Source: Monodelphis domestica
Lineage: Eukaryota; Chordata; Mammalia; Didelphimorphia; Didelphidae
Length of the DNA stretch: 64,000 bases
NCBI RefSeq assembly: GCF_027887165.1
Contig: NC_077232.1
Coordinates: forward strand, 4,853,895 to 4,917,894
Reading direction: 5' to 3'
Shown: piece after piece, positions 19,977 to 30,849 of the stretch
Numbering within the stretch: the stretch's first letter is position 1
How the letters are laid out: every line of letters begins with the position of its first letter
The notes under the pieces: model-generated
The model's input: the letters and a program-made list of their open reading frames with translations, nothing else
What the model was told of the DNA's origin: nothing
Databases searched by the model: none
Position numbers and translations under genes: made by a program

Positions 19977-20938
19977 CGAGTCTTTAAAGTAGAATCTTTT
20001 AGAGTTTGAAGTTCGCTCTCCCTTTCCCACGTCCTCGGCTCCCCATTTCAGCAAACACCAGAGAGACCCGAGGGCTTCACTGCCTCCCAAAGGTTCCCCT
20101 CTACCCCTGCCTTGTGGGCTCCCCCTGAGCTCCCCAAGCCCCGATCCTCCTTGTCTCTGGCCCAGATCACTCAGAGAGTCTGCATGCAGGTCTGCTCTTG
20201 CCTCTCCCATGACTCAAAATTCCCCGTATCTAGATTTGTCCATCGGAGAGAGCCAGAGCTGGCGGGAGCCTGAGAGGCTGTCTGGCCAGCTTGTCCCTGG
20301 GCTCGCGCCCCTTCCTCTGCACCCAGCACCAGCCTTCTCCTGGGGGCCTCAGAGCCAGAGGCCGGGCTGCCTTCACCCCTAACGGTGACTCCCCTCCTGC
20401 TACTTTCCCCATGAGCCAAGAGCTGCCTTCCCTGGAGAGGGAGAAGCCCTGCGTGGCCGCCGGGCTCTGGAGCCCCTTTCCCTCCCTTGTCTCCGGCATC
20501 GAGACGGAGCTCGGCCTGCCTTATGGATCTGCTGAAAGCTTAGAAGGGCAGCTGGCCCTGGGGCCTCCCTGGGACAAAGCAGCACCAGGCGGACAGGTGA
20601 GGCCCGGCCTGGCTAACTTCTGGCCAGTGGCCTGGAAATGCGCCTTTGACACTTACCCCACGCAGCAGGCAGGGAGCCCGCTTGGGAAAGTCCATGGCCT
20701 TGGCCGCCAGGGACGGACGGGCGATGGTGCCGGGCTGGCCTCCCCCTCCGCTTTTCTCTCAACTTCAACTGAGCGAGCAGGCAGCGGCCCAGGACCGCCC
20801 CAGCGCTGGTTCCGGGCAGGGAATTCTCTTCCCCAATTCAGCCACGGAGACCGTCTCAGAGCTGGCCTTTCCCTCCTAGAGGGGTGGCTCCCCTCCGGCT
20901 GCCTCAGACAAGAAATCAGAGGGCTGTGATTCCCTGCA
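19977..20938. other. GC-rich intron 1 stretch, nothing recognised
   Basis: Moderately GC-rich sequence with overlapping frames on both strands (for example 20,291-20,929 plus). No domain, splice pattern or repeat family can be named. Confidence 0.4.
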
Positions 20939-21009
20939 GGGGGGGGGGGGGAGGGAAAGAGGGAGACAGAGAGGGAGGGAGGGAGGAGAGAAGAGAGGGA
21001 GGGAGGGAG
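20939..21009. repeat. Purine-rich simple repeat (GGGA)n
   Basis: A run of G followed by GGGA and GAGA units. Confidence 0.9.
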
Positions 21010-21350
21010 CAATGACTGTCCTGGAAGAGGGCTTTTTGGGCCTCTCCTGCTTCTCCTGTTTTCTCCCTTTACTTACCTTCATTTCTGCCTTATCCTTATT
21101 CTCTGCCTCCTTTTTAAATTTTTGAATGGCTGCCTCAGGCCAAGGTTGGGCTAAATCAGATATCCCGGACAGTGAATGTTCCTGCCCCCTCCCTGCCCCC
21201 CTCTCCCACCCAGGAAGACAGGGGAGGACCTGGACGTGGGGCTTGTGTGTATATATGCACACTGTACCCACGCCTCCCCTGCCTCAGTATATATGTGTAT
21301 GGATATGGATACACACACTATACTGTACTGTACTGTACTATAGCACATGT

Positions 21351-21520
21351 ATCAAATCTCTTACTTTCTGTCCTAGAATCACTAAATATTCTTTTCAAGA
21401 CAGAAGAGTGGCAATTGGAGTTAATCCACTTGCTTAGGGTCACAGCTAGGCGGTATCTGAGGCCGGATTTGAACCCAAGCCTGGCTTCCCGTCCACTGGG
21501 CCCTCGCTGCCCTTTCCCTT
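21351..21520 (-). repeat. tRNA-derived SINE, antisense, decayed
   Basis: Contains 'TTCAAGACAGAAGAGTGGCA', 'CTTGCTTAGGGTCACAGCTA', 'GGCCGGATTTGAACCCAAGC' and a degenerate head. Confidence 0.8.
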
Positions 21521-21933
21521 AGCCCTCTGAGCCCCTCTCGCTCTTACCCTTCTCCTCTTTTCTCTCTTACTTTCCTTCTCTTGTCTCATCCTCATTTCCT
21601 ACTTGTAATTTTTTTTTAGCTTCTCAATCAAAGTTGTGCCAACTAAGTCTCCAGGAGGCTGGCTCCCTGCTAAAACATTATTCTGGACAGTGAGCGAGTG
21701 ATGCAGGCCCCCTTTACCTGGCGCTCTTTTCCCTCTTTCCTCAGAGAGAGAGAGACCGAGGGAGGCTCCTGATGGTGGCAGGGGACTCTTTTCTTCTGTC
21801 TATATCTCCCATGCCTACCACAGTGCTTGATGCATAGTCGGCCTCTTCTCTTCTCCCTCTGTACACTTTCTCTTGGTGACATCCTTCACAATTATAATTT
21901 GGATGAAGATCATACACATTCTTTCCCTATCAT

Positions 21934-22549
21934 TTCCATCTCTCCCTCTCTCCCTCCCCCATCTTCTCTCTCCCTCTCTGTCTCTCTCCCTCCCTCCTCT
22001 CCATTGCCCTCTCTCTTTTTCTCTCTCTCTCTGTCTCTGTCTCTCCTTCCCCTTCCTCTGTCCCTCTCTCTGTCTCTTTCTCCCTCCTTCCTCTCCCTCC
22101 CCCACTCCCTTTTTTTCTCCTTCTCTGTCTCTGTCTCTCCCTCCCCCTCCTCTCTCCCTTTTTCTCATCCTCTCTCTCCCTCTCTCTGTCTCTCTCTCCC
22201 TCCTCTTCCTCTCTTTCTCCCTCTCTCTGTCTCTCTCCTTCCCCCTCCTCTCTCTCTCTCTCCCTCTCTCTCCCTCTCTCTGTCTCTCTCTCGCCCTCTC
22301 TCTTTTCCTCTCCCTCTCTCTGTCTCTCCTTCTGTCTCTCTACTTCCCTCCTCTTCTCTCTCTCTCTCCCTCTTCCTCTCCCTCTCTCTGTTTCTCTCCC
22401 CCTCCCCTCCTCTCTCCCTCTTCCTCTCTCTCCCTCTCTCGGTCTCTCTCTCGCCCTCTCTCTTCTTCTCTCCCTCTCTCTCTCCCTCCCTTCCTCTCTC
22501 CCTCTATCTGTCTGTGTGTGTCTCCCCCCTCCCCTCCTTCTCCCTCCTA
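21934..22549. repeat. About 616-bp polypyrimidine tract
   Basis: Almost pure C/T on the plus strand, built of CTCTCC, TCTCTG and CCTCC motifs with isolated G interruptions in 'CTCTGTCTC'. It gives artefactual open frames of 240-249 codons on both strands. It may have grown from the pyrimidine-rich 5' part of the adjoining L2-like element. Confidence 0.95.
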
Positions 22550-22589
22550 TATACCCAGCCCCAGTCTCTCTCCTGAGTTTCAGTCCTGC

Positions 22590-23360
22590 ATCACACTCTG
22601 AACAGTTCAAAGTGGATGTCTTGAGATATGTTAAACCCGACTTGACTAACATGGAACTCGTTATCTTTTCCCCTCCGCACTCTCCTGATGGTCCCAGAAT
22701 TCCTTTCTTCTGACCAAGGGATCATTGTTCCATTCTCACAGATTCCTGTTCTTGCCTTTGCCCTAGATCCCTACTGCTTCCTTATGCCACATCTCCAGTC
22801 ACTTGCCCAATCTTGCTGCTCCTGCCTTCCAGGCTCTCTCCCATCTGACCCCGCTCCTCTGCTCTCACACTGCTCCCATCCAATTTCACCTCTCCTCACC
22901 TAGATTGTTGCAACAGCCTCCTCCTTGGTCTCCCTGCCTCAGGTCTGGCCCATTCCTGTCTGTCCTAGACTCTCCAGTTAAGGTCTTTCTCCTTCAGCAA
23001 GCATCTGGCCATGGAACCCCCCGTCGTTGGGCATCCCTTGGCTGCCCACCCTCAGAGATCCTGCCAGACTGGCCTTCTCTGTGTTCTTCACGTATTTGCT
23101 CTCTCTTTGGGACTGGCCGTCCCGGGTGCCTGGTGCACACTCGTCCCTCACCACTGCCTCTTCTCTTTTGTGAGGTGCCGTTCAGGCTCCAGCTTCTGCC
23201 CGACTCCCTCCGCAGCTCTCGTGTATTCATTCCCTTTAGTCTGTGTCCGTTTTTACACAGCCTTGTTGTCTCCCGCAGTAGGAGGTCAGCCTTTCACCTG
23301 TCAGCATCGTTTCATTCTTTGTACTTTATCCCCCACACTGAGCCCAGCGCCCTGGACTGA
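22590..23360 (+). repeat. L2-like LINE, left part (interrupted by LTR)
   Basis: Plus-strand 3' half of an L2-like element. About 22,600-22,680 still resembles the coding end after the reverse transcriptase (a frame reading VKPDLTNMELVIFSP). After that come 'AGATTGTTGCAACAGCCTCC', 'TTGGTCTCCCTGCCTCAGG' and a 3' UTR ending at 'GCCCAGCGCCCTGGACTGA'. It resumes after the LTR at 23,703. Confidence 0.7.
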
Positions 23361-23702
23361 TGTAAAAAATAGACTCGAATACAGGACTACAATCCCCATG
23401 AGCCTTTGCTCCACTTCCCCAGAATGCCTTGTAATCTCACCTGGGCCGAGATCGAGAAGATATTTAAGCAAAGGCTTTTGAAGGGCTCGGCCCTTTTTGG
23501 ACTTCCGTTTTTGGAGCAGAGGCGTCTCTTCCATGATGTGAGGTTATTTTGTCTAGGCCTCTGGCCTAGGCACATGTTTCTTACTTGTATATTCTTAATC
23601 TTTAACCTTTAATAAACCTCTAAAAAATATATATTCCTTGCAGAGAGAAACTAATTTCTACCTGCCTCAGTCTCCCCATATTCCCTAATTTTAATCTTTA
23701 CA
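23361..23702 (+). mobile_element. Solo LTR, 342 bp, inside an L2-like LINE
   Basis: Starts TGTAAA and ends TTTACA, a perfect 6-bp terminal inversion. It carries AATAAA near 23,611 and is bounded by CTGA on the left and CTCA on the right, a likely 4-bp target duplication. The host element reads on across it ('GAGTTTAATAAATGCT' at about 23,710). No internal retroviral part is present, so this is a solo LTR left by recombination. It is a fossil of moderate age; the family is not named. Confidence 0.8.
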
Positions 23703-23740
23703 CTCAGTAAGAGTTTAATAAATGCTCCCTTTATGGCGCT
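23703..23740 (+). repeat. L2-like LINE, right part
   Basis: Short 3' remainder of the element that begins at 22,590, ending in 'TTTAATAAATGCTCCC'. Confidence 0.6.
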
Positions 23741-25029
23741 TCCTAAGTGCTTTCTTCTGGATATTTCTGGGCCTGATGCTTGAGTGTAAAGCAGGGCTTG
23801 GGAAGGGCAATATAAGTTCTGAATGTGTCCTTGCACCCATTGCCTAGAACAGTGGCTGGCCCATGGGAGGCACCCACTGAAGGTTTGTCGATTTGTCCCC
23901 TAGGAGAGGGGCTCGGGAATCCTGGGTGCTGGTCCTCGTGCTTCGCTTCCTGCCCTGCTTTGCCTCCTTCCCCCTCCCCTCCCCAAGGACAGCACAGCCT
24001 TTCCAGGGTCTTTGCAAAAACAACCACCTGTCTCTGACCTTCTGTGGGTTGAGAAATTAGTTAAGACAGTCCCATAGCCGGCGGGCTGGCAGAAAAGGAA
24101 GATGGCCAGGCTGATCAGAATGGGCACCGCTGGCAATGACCTTCCTGATTTGGAGGAGGATGAGAGACCATCCCGGCCAAAAGAGGCTGCCCTGCCTCGG
24201 GGCCTCTGCCATTCTGTCCCAGCAGTAAGAGGCAGGCGGGGGAGGATCTGGGATTCTTTGGCCCAGGATTCCAGGACTTATTTCCATCTGATCCCCTGAA
24301 ATCCCTTCACCTTCCAGCATTTGTTCTTCTTCCATAATATGTCAAGGTTGCCGGGTGTATAAATGGAGATTTTGAACCCTAGACCCTTAGAGACTCAGAG
24401 GAAGCCACTTGTCCAAGGCGACACAGTAAGATATTCCCATCCCCTTTTCTCTCTCATGGAGGCTCTCTCCACTCAGAGAATTTGCTTCCTCCCCCTAAGT
24501 CCTTCCCTACCTGGGGGAGCAGCTCCAACATCTCCTTGGGCTGTGGTCCTTCCATTTCCCATCTCCTCTCCCTCTCCTTCCTTGCCTCTCTCCCTTCTGC
24601 TGAAGTATTGCCTTAGCTTGCTCCTCCCACTGCTTTCTCCTGGCCTGGGAGATTCCCCTGGCCTTGGTCCTGATGTGGATGGACACCTTAGGTAAGCCCG
24701 AGGACCAGCTCCCCCCTCTCCTCTGCCCATCCCCATCTTTGAAGCTGCCCCTGGTTCACTGGAGAGCAGGAGGACTGAGCCTCCTTGGCCTGGCTGCCGC
24801 TGCTGCTCAAGGGACAGGGGATTTGCTTCTCCCTCTTGGGCTCCCTGGTGCTTGAGTCTCCTGCTAGCTGGTTTAGTCTGAGAGAGACGCCAGCCTGGCA
24901 TCCTCCTCCTTCACTCAAGTCTCACTTGGCTGGATCTATAGGGGCTTCTCGGAAGGGAGACGTGCCCAAGAGAACCAGACTCAGCCTTGTTTGTGGCTAA
25001 ACAAAGTTTTCCCAGGCATGAGCTGGGCA
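23741..25029. other. Intron 1 stretch, mostly unrecognised
   Basis: Apart from a decayed antisense MIR piece at about 24,360-24,430 ('GAAGCCACTTGTCCAAGGCG') I recognise nothing. Several frames of 60-140 codons overlap on opposite strands without a motif. Confidence 0.4.
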
Positions 25030-25262
25030 CCAGCAATTGCTCAGTCATTTCAGGTGTGTCTGCCTCTTTGTGACCCTGCTTGGGGTTTCCTTGGCAAAGA
25101 CACTGGAATGGTTTGTCTTTTTCTTCTCCAACTCATTTGACAGATGAAGGAACAGAGGCAAACAGGGTGAAGTGACTCACCGGGGGTCACAAAGCCTAAT
25201 AAATGTCAGAGGCTGAATTTGAATTCAGGTCTTCCTGGCTTCAATGAAGTACCTCGCTACCC
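25030..25262 (-). repeat. MAR1-type CORE-SINE, antisense
   Basis: Contains 'CTCTTTGTGACCCTGCTTGG', 'TTCCTTGGCAAAGACACTGG', 'GACAGATGAAGGAACAGAGG'. Same family as 14,227-14,452. Confidence 0.85.
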
Positions 25263-25950
25263 AGAAAACCAAAATATCGTCCTTGAGCCATTAGCCTTCC
25301 TAGACGATGGTGCTCCCACCGGCTCATCGGTGCACATCCTCACCTCTCCCAGGAGGCCCCCTTATGACCTAGCCTGGGAATAAGGACAGCAGCAGCTCAA
25401 GGGCTTCCAGGGAGCAGAGGTGGCCGAAGGCATCGGGGCTCCATCACTGGAGTTAACCAGAGAGCACTCAAGTGATCCTCAGCCAGTTTGTCCATTCAGC
25501 ACAGAAGGGTCTGCGGCTGCGAGCGGGTCGGAACAGGAAGCCAAATTGGCCCAAGTCTAGGACGACTTGTGTAATTCTTAGGGGAATAACTGAGCACATG
25601 AATCATTTGAATGTGCTTGCATTGGCCAGGGCACATTTGGAGCAACTGCAAGCTTCCTGCCAGCTGTCATGGACTCGGTGCCCATTGCAACAGAGACCTC
25701 AGTTTACATCTGTCATCTACTAACAATTAGTGTGGAGCCGGGAAGGAACTATGGGAAGGCCAAGTGAGGAAACTCATCTGCCCCTGCAGCTGGTGCCATC
25801 AATCTATCAAAAAGGATTTCTGATGATTTCAAGCCTCTCACCTAGTCATCTACGGAGCCGCCATGTTGTTTCCCTGGGCTGCTGCCCTATTCAGGAAATT
25901 CCAGTGGTCCCCTCCTTCTCTGGCAGAAAATGTCATTTCTTCTTCTTTCT

Positions 25951-26059
25951 TTTTAAGCTCTTCTCTTCCATTGTGGAATCAATACTAAGTATTGGCTCTA
26001 AGGCAGAAGAGTGAAGGGCTAGGCAAGGGAGGTTGAGTGACTTGCCCAGAGTCACACAG
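25951..26059 (-). repeat. tRNA-derived SINE, left half, split by an LTR
   Basis: Antisense tail and core, from 'TTTTTAAGCTCTTCTCTTCC' to 'GACTTGCCCAGAGTCACACA' plus G. The right half resumes at 27,026. Confidence 0.92.
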
Positions 26060-27025
26060 TGTAAACCTCAAATTTTCTTAGACTTATAAATGTTGGAAAT
26101 TTCACCATTGGGATATTTCATACTTGGAAAATTTCTTACTGATAGTCTATTGGAATGGGAACCCCATTGGCATGGGAGGTTCCTTCTCTTCCCTTCTTAA
26201 GATTACTTTAGGACAGAAACCCTTTGCTGAACAATGGAAAGTACTTTGACCTATGCTTAAGCATAGAACAGGAATTTCTTTGAGTCATGATTGATTTTAG
26301 AATTGATACAATGGAGATACTTGGAATCAATCTCCACCCTATTCAGTCCTAACAGGATTGAGTAAGGGCTGCAGCCTAGATCAAAATTTAATTATTCCAA
26401 TCTCTACCCTACTCAAGTTAACAGGATTTAGAAAGGGCTGTAACAAAGGAGTAAAGATTTAATCATTTGAAAATATGACCTTCAACAGACATGTGCAAAA
26501 GCCAGAAACCGCTGGGCGGTCCTGGGTTAAGGCCTCCATTGGAGAGCCTCCATTGACAGGGAAATTGATGAAGAGGGATTGGTAGATGTGAGGACTGAGG
26601 GGAGGCAACTTGGAGGGTTTCCTTAAAGATAGGAGGGTCTGGAGACTCGAGGAGGTGGTTGAGTTTTTGGTCAGTGTGGTTCCTGGGCTCTGAGGAAGCT
26701 GGCTCTGAAGGAAGCTGAAGGTGGGGGCCCCTGAGACTGTTTCTCCATTTTGGACACGTGAGTAATAGGGACTGATCTCTTTTCTTTGCCCCAGCTATCT
26801 AAGGGCTTGGGCCTTTTGGCCCAGCCTAAACAGAAGGGGTATTTAAGCCCTATTCCCTTCTCTCTATATATATATCTCTAATTCCTTTCTTACTCCTATT
26901 GTAATTAAACTCCAAAAAAGGCTGACGGCTGACTTGAGTTTTTCATTTAGGAATTACATAGCTGATTCCTTGGCGACCTTAAATTAATATATATATCAGT
27001 CTTTTAAAGTGATTCCCTTGTAACA
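26060..27025 (+). mobile_element. Solo LTR, 966 bp, inserted in a SINE
   Basis: Begins TGTAAACC and ends TTGTAACA. The duplication ACAG flanks it (26,056-26,059 and 27,026-27,029), and removing it restores a continuous SINE ('GTCACACAGCTAGGAAG'). A TATTTAAG box at about 26,840 and an AATTAAA signal at about 26,902 give a U3-R-U5 order on the plus strand. A 4-bp duplication fits class I (gamma-like) elements. No internal coding part exists here. It postdates the SINE and is a fossil. Confidence 0.88.
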
Positions 27026-27113
27026 ACAGCTAGGAAGTATTTGAATCCAAATTTGAACCCAGGTCCTCCCTGCTCTAGACCTGGCACTTTATCCACTGAG
27101 CCACTCAGCTTCC
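27026..27113 (-). repeat. tRNA-derived SINE, right half
   Basis: Continues the copy at 25,951-26,059: 'ACAGCTAGGAAGTATTTGAA' to the complement of the head 'GAGCCACTCAGCTTCCCC'. Confidence 0.92.
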
Positions 27114-28389
27114 CCTCTCTCCTGCTTATGGACATGGAGTCTCCCCTGTCAGAACAACTTCTCCTTGAAGGCTTGGTACCTAATAGGTGCTTAATCAATG
27201 CTCAGTGCTTGACTGATTGAGGCTTGAGGGCTTGGCTGAAAAGCCCTATAACTAGACTGGGGGCTTTCGTGCTACTCCTCCCCATCATACCTGTTTCCCA
27301 GGCGTGAGGAAAAAAGTTGGAAAACCTGTCATCATCCTTTGTAAGGCGCTGGCCTTTCCCCGACTTCCATATCTGCCTCCAGCTCGGCACTAGCTTTCTG
27401 CCTGGCTCTGGGATGAGCCTGCAGCCTTCAGGCTGATTTACCTAATTCAGGGACTGGTTTTAGAATTTCTGGATTATTGAACTTGGAGGCAGAACTTTGG
27501 ACAAAGAAGAGCTGATTGTGGTCAGATAGGATAAGACAGGATTTAGACCAGAGAAAGGAGGGGCTCCTTTAATCCGGCTCTGGGTTCTTGTGGTTGTTGT
27601 TGTGGGGTGTCCTGCATGGTGAGGTGAGTCAGCCCTAAAAAGGAGGCCGGTCTCCTATACACCAGTGCCAGATGCTTTACAAATGATCCCGTTCTTTGAT
27701 GGTAGCTCCCAACCACCACTATTCTTGCCCCTTAGTTGGCATAGAAAATGGCGGACTTGGTGGAACACCAGTAAGGAGTCAAGAGAACTGGAGAGAGTTC
27801 TGGACCCAGCAGGGAAACTTTCTGACTCCCAGGATGACCGCTTAGCCCAGGCATTGAATCTCAGCCTCCTCATCTTAAAGGAAGTGCTGTTCTAGGTGAC
27901 TCAGGGAAAGGCTGCCCAAGGGCTCTCCACATTGTGGTTCTATTATTGTTTACAGAGCCAAATCCTAGGTTTCTTGGGTGGAGTTCCCTCTGGCTAAGTG
28001 ACACTTTATTCTGATAGTTATGGAGTCTTGTCATCCAGGATTTGTTTTTTATTGGGTTGGGAGTGAGGAGTTGTAAACAAAAGATTTGAGGAGGAGCCCC
28101 GAATCCCCAAGAATTTGTGGCTATTTCGAGGGAATCAAAGAACCACATAAGAAATCATTTTAAAAGAATCTGATGCATTAAACAGGAAAAGTTCAGCACT
28201 AGCCCCCTGTGAATGTTTTAGGGTCACGAATGATGACTTAGGGACAATGGGACGGGGTGAACTCATTAGAAAGTCTTGGAGAAGGTGGAGGAGAAGAGAG
28301 CCTGGGTGTACATAGTGGTGGAAGGGAGAGATTTGTGTAGAAGGCCACAGATTGAGGAGCCCAGAGGGGGAAACTCAGAGATGAACTTT
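27114..28389. other. Intron 1 stretch, nothing recognised
   Basis: Ordinary AT/GC-balanced sequence. Open frames of 60-92 codons on both strands show no motif. Confidence 0.45.
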
Positions 28390-28577
28390 AATAATAATAA
28401 CCAGAATTTATATGGCACTTGGTAACAACCTGCAAAGTGTTCTTTTGCTCTTCACAATGACTCTGGGAGGTAGGTACTATTATTATTATCTCCCATTTTA
28501 TAGTTGAGGAAACTGAGGCAGACAAGGAGAGTCCCAAACAAGTAAGTTTCAGAAGATGGATTCGAACTCAGATCTTA
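28390..28577 (-). repeat. MIR-like SINE, antisense (first of a tandem pair)
   Basis: 'TAATAATAATAACCAG', 'GGGAGGTAGGTACTATTATT', 'TAGTTGAGGAAACTGAGGCA', 'GGATTCGAACTCAGATCTTA'. Confidence 0.85.
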
Positions 28578-28614
28578 TTCATTCCATGGCATGTGGGCTA
28601 GCATAATAGCATAA

Positions 28615-28874
28615 TAATGACAATGATAACAACTACAATAATAAAAGCTAGCATTTATTTAATACCTACTATGTGCCAGGCACTGTGCTAAGTGTTTTAT
28701 AACTATTATCTCATTTGATCATTACAATAATCTTGGGAGATAGGTACTTATCCCTGTTTTTACAGTTAAAGAAACTGAGGTAGACAGTTTAAATGACTTT
28801 ACTGGAGACTAGATTTGACCTCAAATCTTTCCAACTCCAGGCCCAGCTCTCTCCCTACTGTGCCATCTTGCCTA
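28615..28874 (-). repeat. MIR-like SINE, antisense (second of a tandem pair)
   Basis: Better-preserved 3' end than its neighbour: 'CTAGCATTTATTTAATACCT', 'CTATGTGCCAGGCACTGTGC', 'GAGATAGGTACTTATCCC'. The two copies lie 40 bp apart in the same orientation. Confidence 0.85.
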
Positions 28875-28999
28875 ATCCCAAACTAGGACAAAATGAACCC
28901 AGAGACCAAGACTGACATGAATTGACCAACCTGCTGGACTTGGAAGCAGAAGATATTTGGGTCTAGTCTTGGCTTTAGCCCTTAAAGGTTATGTTGTGT

Positions 29000-30240
29000 T
29001 GGCCCAAAAGATATGATCAACCATAGACCAACATTATACATTGTATATCAAAATACGTTCAAAATAGATACATGAATTAGATACAAAGGATGATCTCACA
29101 AACAAATCAGGGGAGCATGGACAATTTTACCTGCCATATCTATGGATAAGGGAAGAGTACCTGGCCAAATGAGGTAATGAGGGCCATGGAATAATTTTGG
29201 TTATATGTAATTTAAATGATTTTACACAAACCCAATGCAGTCAGAATTAGAAGGAAAGCAGGGGCAAATTTTTAGAGCAATTTCTCTGATAAAGAGAAAT
29301 TTCTCAAATCTGTACATAACTGAACCAAATTTATAAAAACAGGAGCCATTCCCCAGGTGATAAATTGTCAAAGGATATGAGCAGGCAGTTTTCAGAAGAA
29401 GAAATCAAAGCTATCAATAATCATGTGAAGAAATGCTTTAAGCCACTTTTGGTTAGAGAAAGTCAAAATAAAACAACTCTGAGGTACTATATCAGACTGA
29501 CTTATTTGACAGAAAAGGAAAGTGATCAATACTGGGGGGGGAGGGTGTAGATACAGTAGTGAATTGCTGGTGGCGCCATGGACTATTCCAACCATTCTTG
29601 AGAATAATTTGGAACAATGCCCAAAGGGCTATAAAACTGTAATCCAGACCACTAGCCCAAAGAGATCAAAGGCAATGCGAAAGGATGCATCTATACACAA
29701 ATACTTATAGTAGCCCTTTTTGTGGTGGCAGAGTTGGAAATTGAGGGAATTACCGTCGATTGGGGAATGGCTAAACAAGTTGTGGTATATGATTGTGATA
29801 TATCATTGCTATCAGAAATGCTGAGGGGATGGGTTAAGAAAAATCTGGGAAGACTCGTATGAGCTGATACAAAGTGAAGTGAGCAGAACCGGGAGAAGAA
29901 CATTGTAACCAGTAACAGCAACATTGTAAAGAGAAGCAACTTTGGAAGACTTGGCTACTCTGATCAAGACAGTGACACAACATGATTCCAAAGGACCCAC
30001 AATGAAAAATGCTATCCACATCCACAAAATAACTGAGGGAGTCTGAATGCAGATAGAAACAGGGATTTTTTTTATCTTCTTTATGTTTTTATTGCCCTTT
30101 TTTTGTTTCGTTTGCAACATAGTGAATGTGGAAATGTTTCCTATGACTTCACCTGTATAAATGTATAAATCCGTTCTCAAGGGATTGGGGAGGAGTAGGA
30201 GGGAGGGAGAGAAATTGAATCTCAAAATTTTAAACAATGT
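29000..30240 (+). repeat. L1 LINE 3' part (ORF2 C terminus and 3' UTR)
   Basis: Plus-strand L1 fragment. It matches the region encoding the end of ORF2 and the 3' UTR seen in marsupial L1 copies: 'TCAAAGGATATGAGCAGGCA', 'AAAACAACTCTGAGGTACTA', 'GCCCAAAGGGCTATAAAACT', 'AGTTGTGGTATATGATTGTG', then a T-rich 3' UTR and a G-rich segment near 30,180. The reading frame is broken repeatedly. It probably inserted into a MIR whose pieces lie at about 28,925-28,995 and 30,265-30,380. The left boundary is approximate. Confidence 0.85.
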
Positions 30241-30454
30241 TGCAGTTAATCAGAAAAAAGACTAGAAAAAGAGCAAGTCCCTTACATTTCTGAGGCTCGG
30301 CACTCATCTGGAAAATGAGTGTATTAATCTCTCCAGCACCTATGTAGGGGGTTGTTTGTGGGGCAGCAATGAAACTCTGCCAGTCTCAGTCAGCCATTGT
30401 TGTTGGTAGTGGCTGTTAACATTACTAATGACTGAAAGTCACCCTGGATAGCCT

Positions 30455-30600
30455 CAAGTTTACCAGGAGCATTATTATAAACAAGCAGGATTTACAACCG
30501 GAAGGCAGGGATAGTTTAATATCAGGGATATAAACTGTAATAAATTATGTCCACAAGAGGAAAACAAAGACAGTACGATCATCTCGTATGCAGAGAGGGA
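30455..30600 (+). repeat. L1 ORF2 reverse-transcriptase fragment
   Basis: 'CAAGCAGGATTTACAACCGG' and 'AGGCAGGGATAGTTTAATAT' match the L1 segment that normally encodes the [14 protein letters not shown] motif. It is a diverged plus-strand scrap. Confidence 0.65.
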
Positions 30601-30635
30601 AGATCTTTGATTTTAAAATATACAGTATCCTATTT

Positions 30636-30812
30636 TTTAAGCCCTCACCGTCCATCTTAGAATCAATACTGTGTATTGGTTCCAAGACAGAACAACAATA
30701 AGAGCCAGGCAATGGGGGTTAAATGACTTGCTCAGGGTCACTCAGCTAGGAAGTATCTGAGGCCAAATCTTAACCCAGGACCTCCCATCTCTAGGCCCAG
30801 TTTTTAATCCAC
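30636..30812 (-). repeat. tRNA-derived SINE, antisense
   Basis: 'TCTTAGAATCAATACTGTGT', 'GGGGTTAAATGACTTGCTCA', 'CAGGACCTCCCATCTCTAGG'. The head is incomplete at the right. Confidence 0.88.
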
Positions 30813-30849
30813 AGGCTCTCCTTTTATGTTAAAAAATAAAAACAAAAAA

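Noticed and set aside
21815-22652. Ser/Leu/Pro-rich and Arg/Glu-rich frames of 240-249 codons
   Set aside because: Translations of the polypyrimidine tract on both strands.
26060-27025. Internal retroviral genes next to the LTRs
   Set aside because: Each LTR is bordered by continuous host or repeat sequence, so these are solo LTRs without gag, pol or env.
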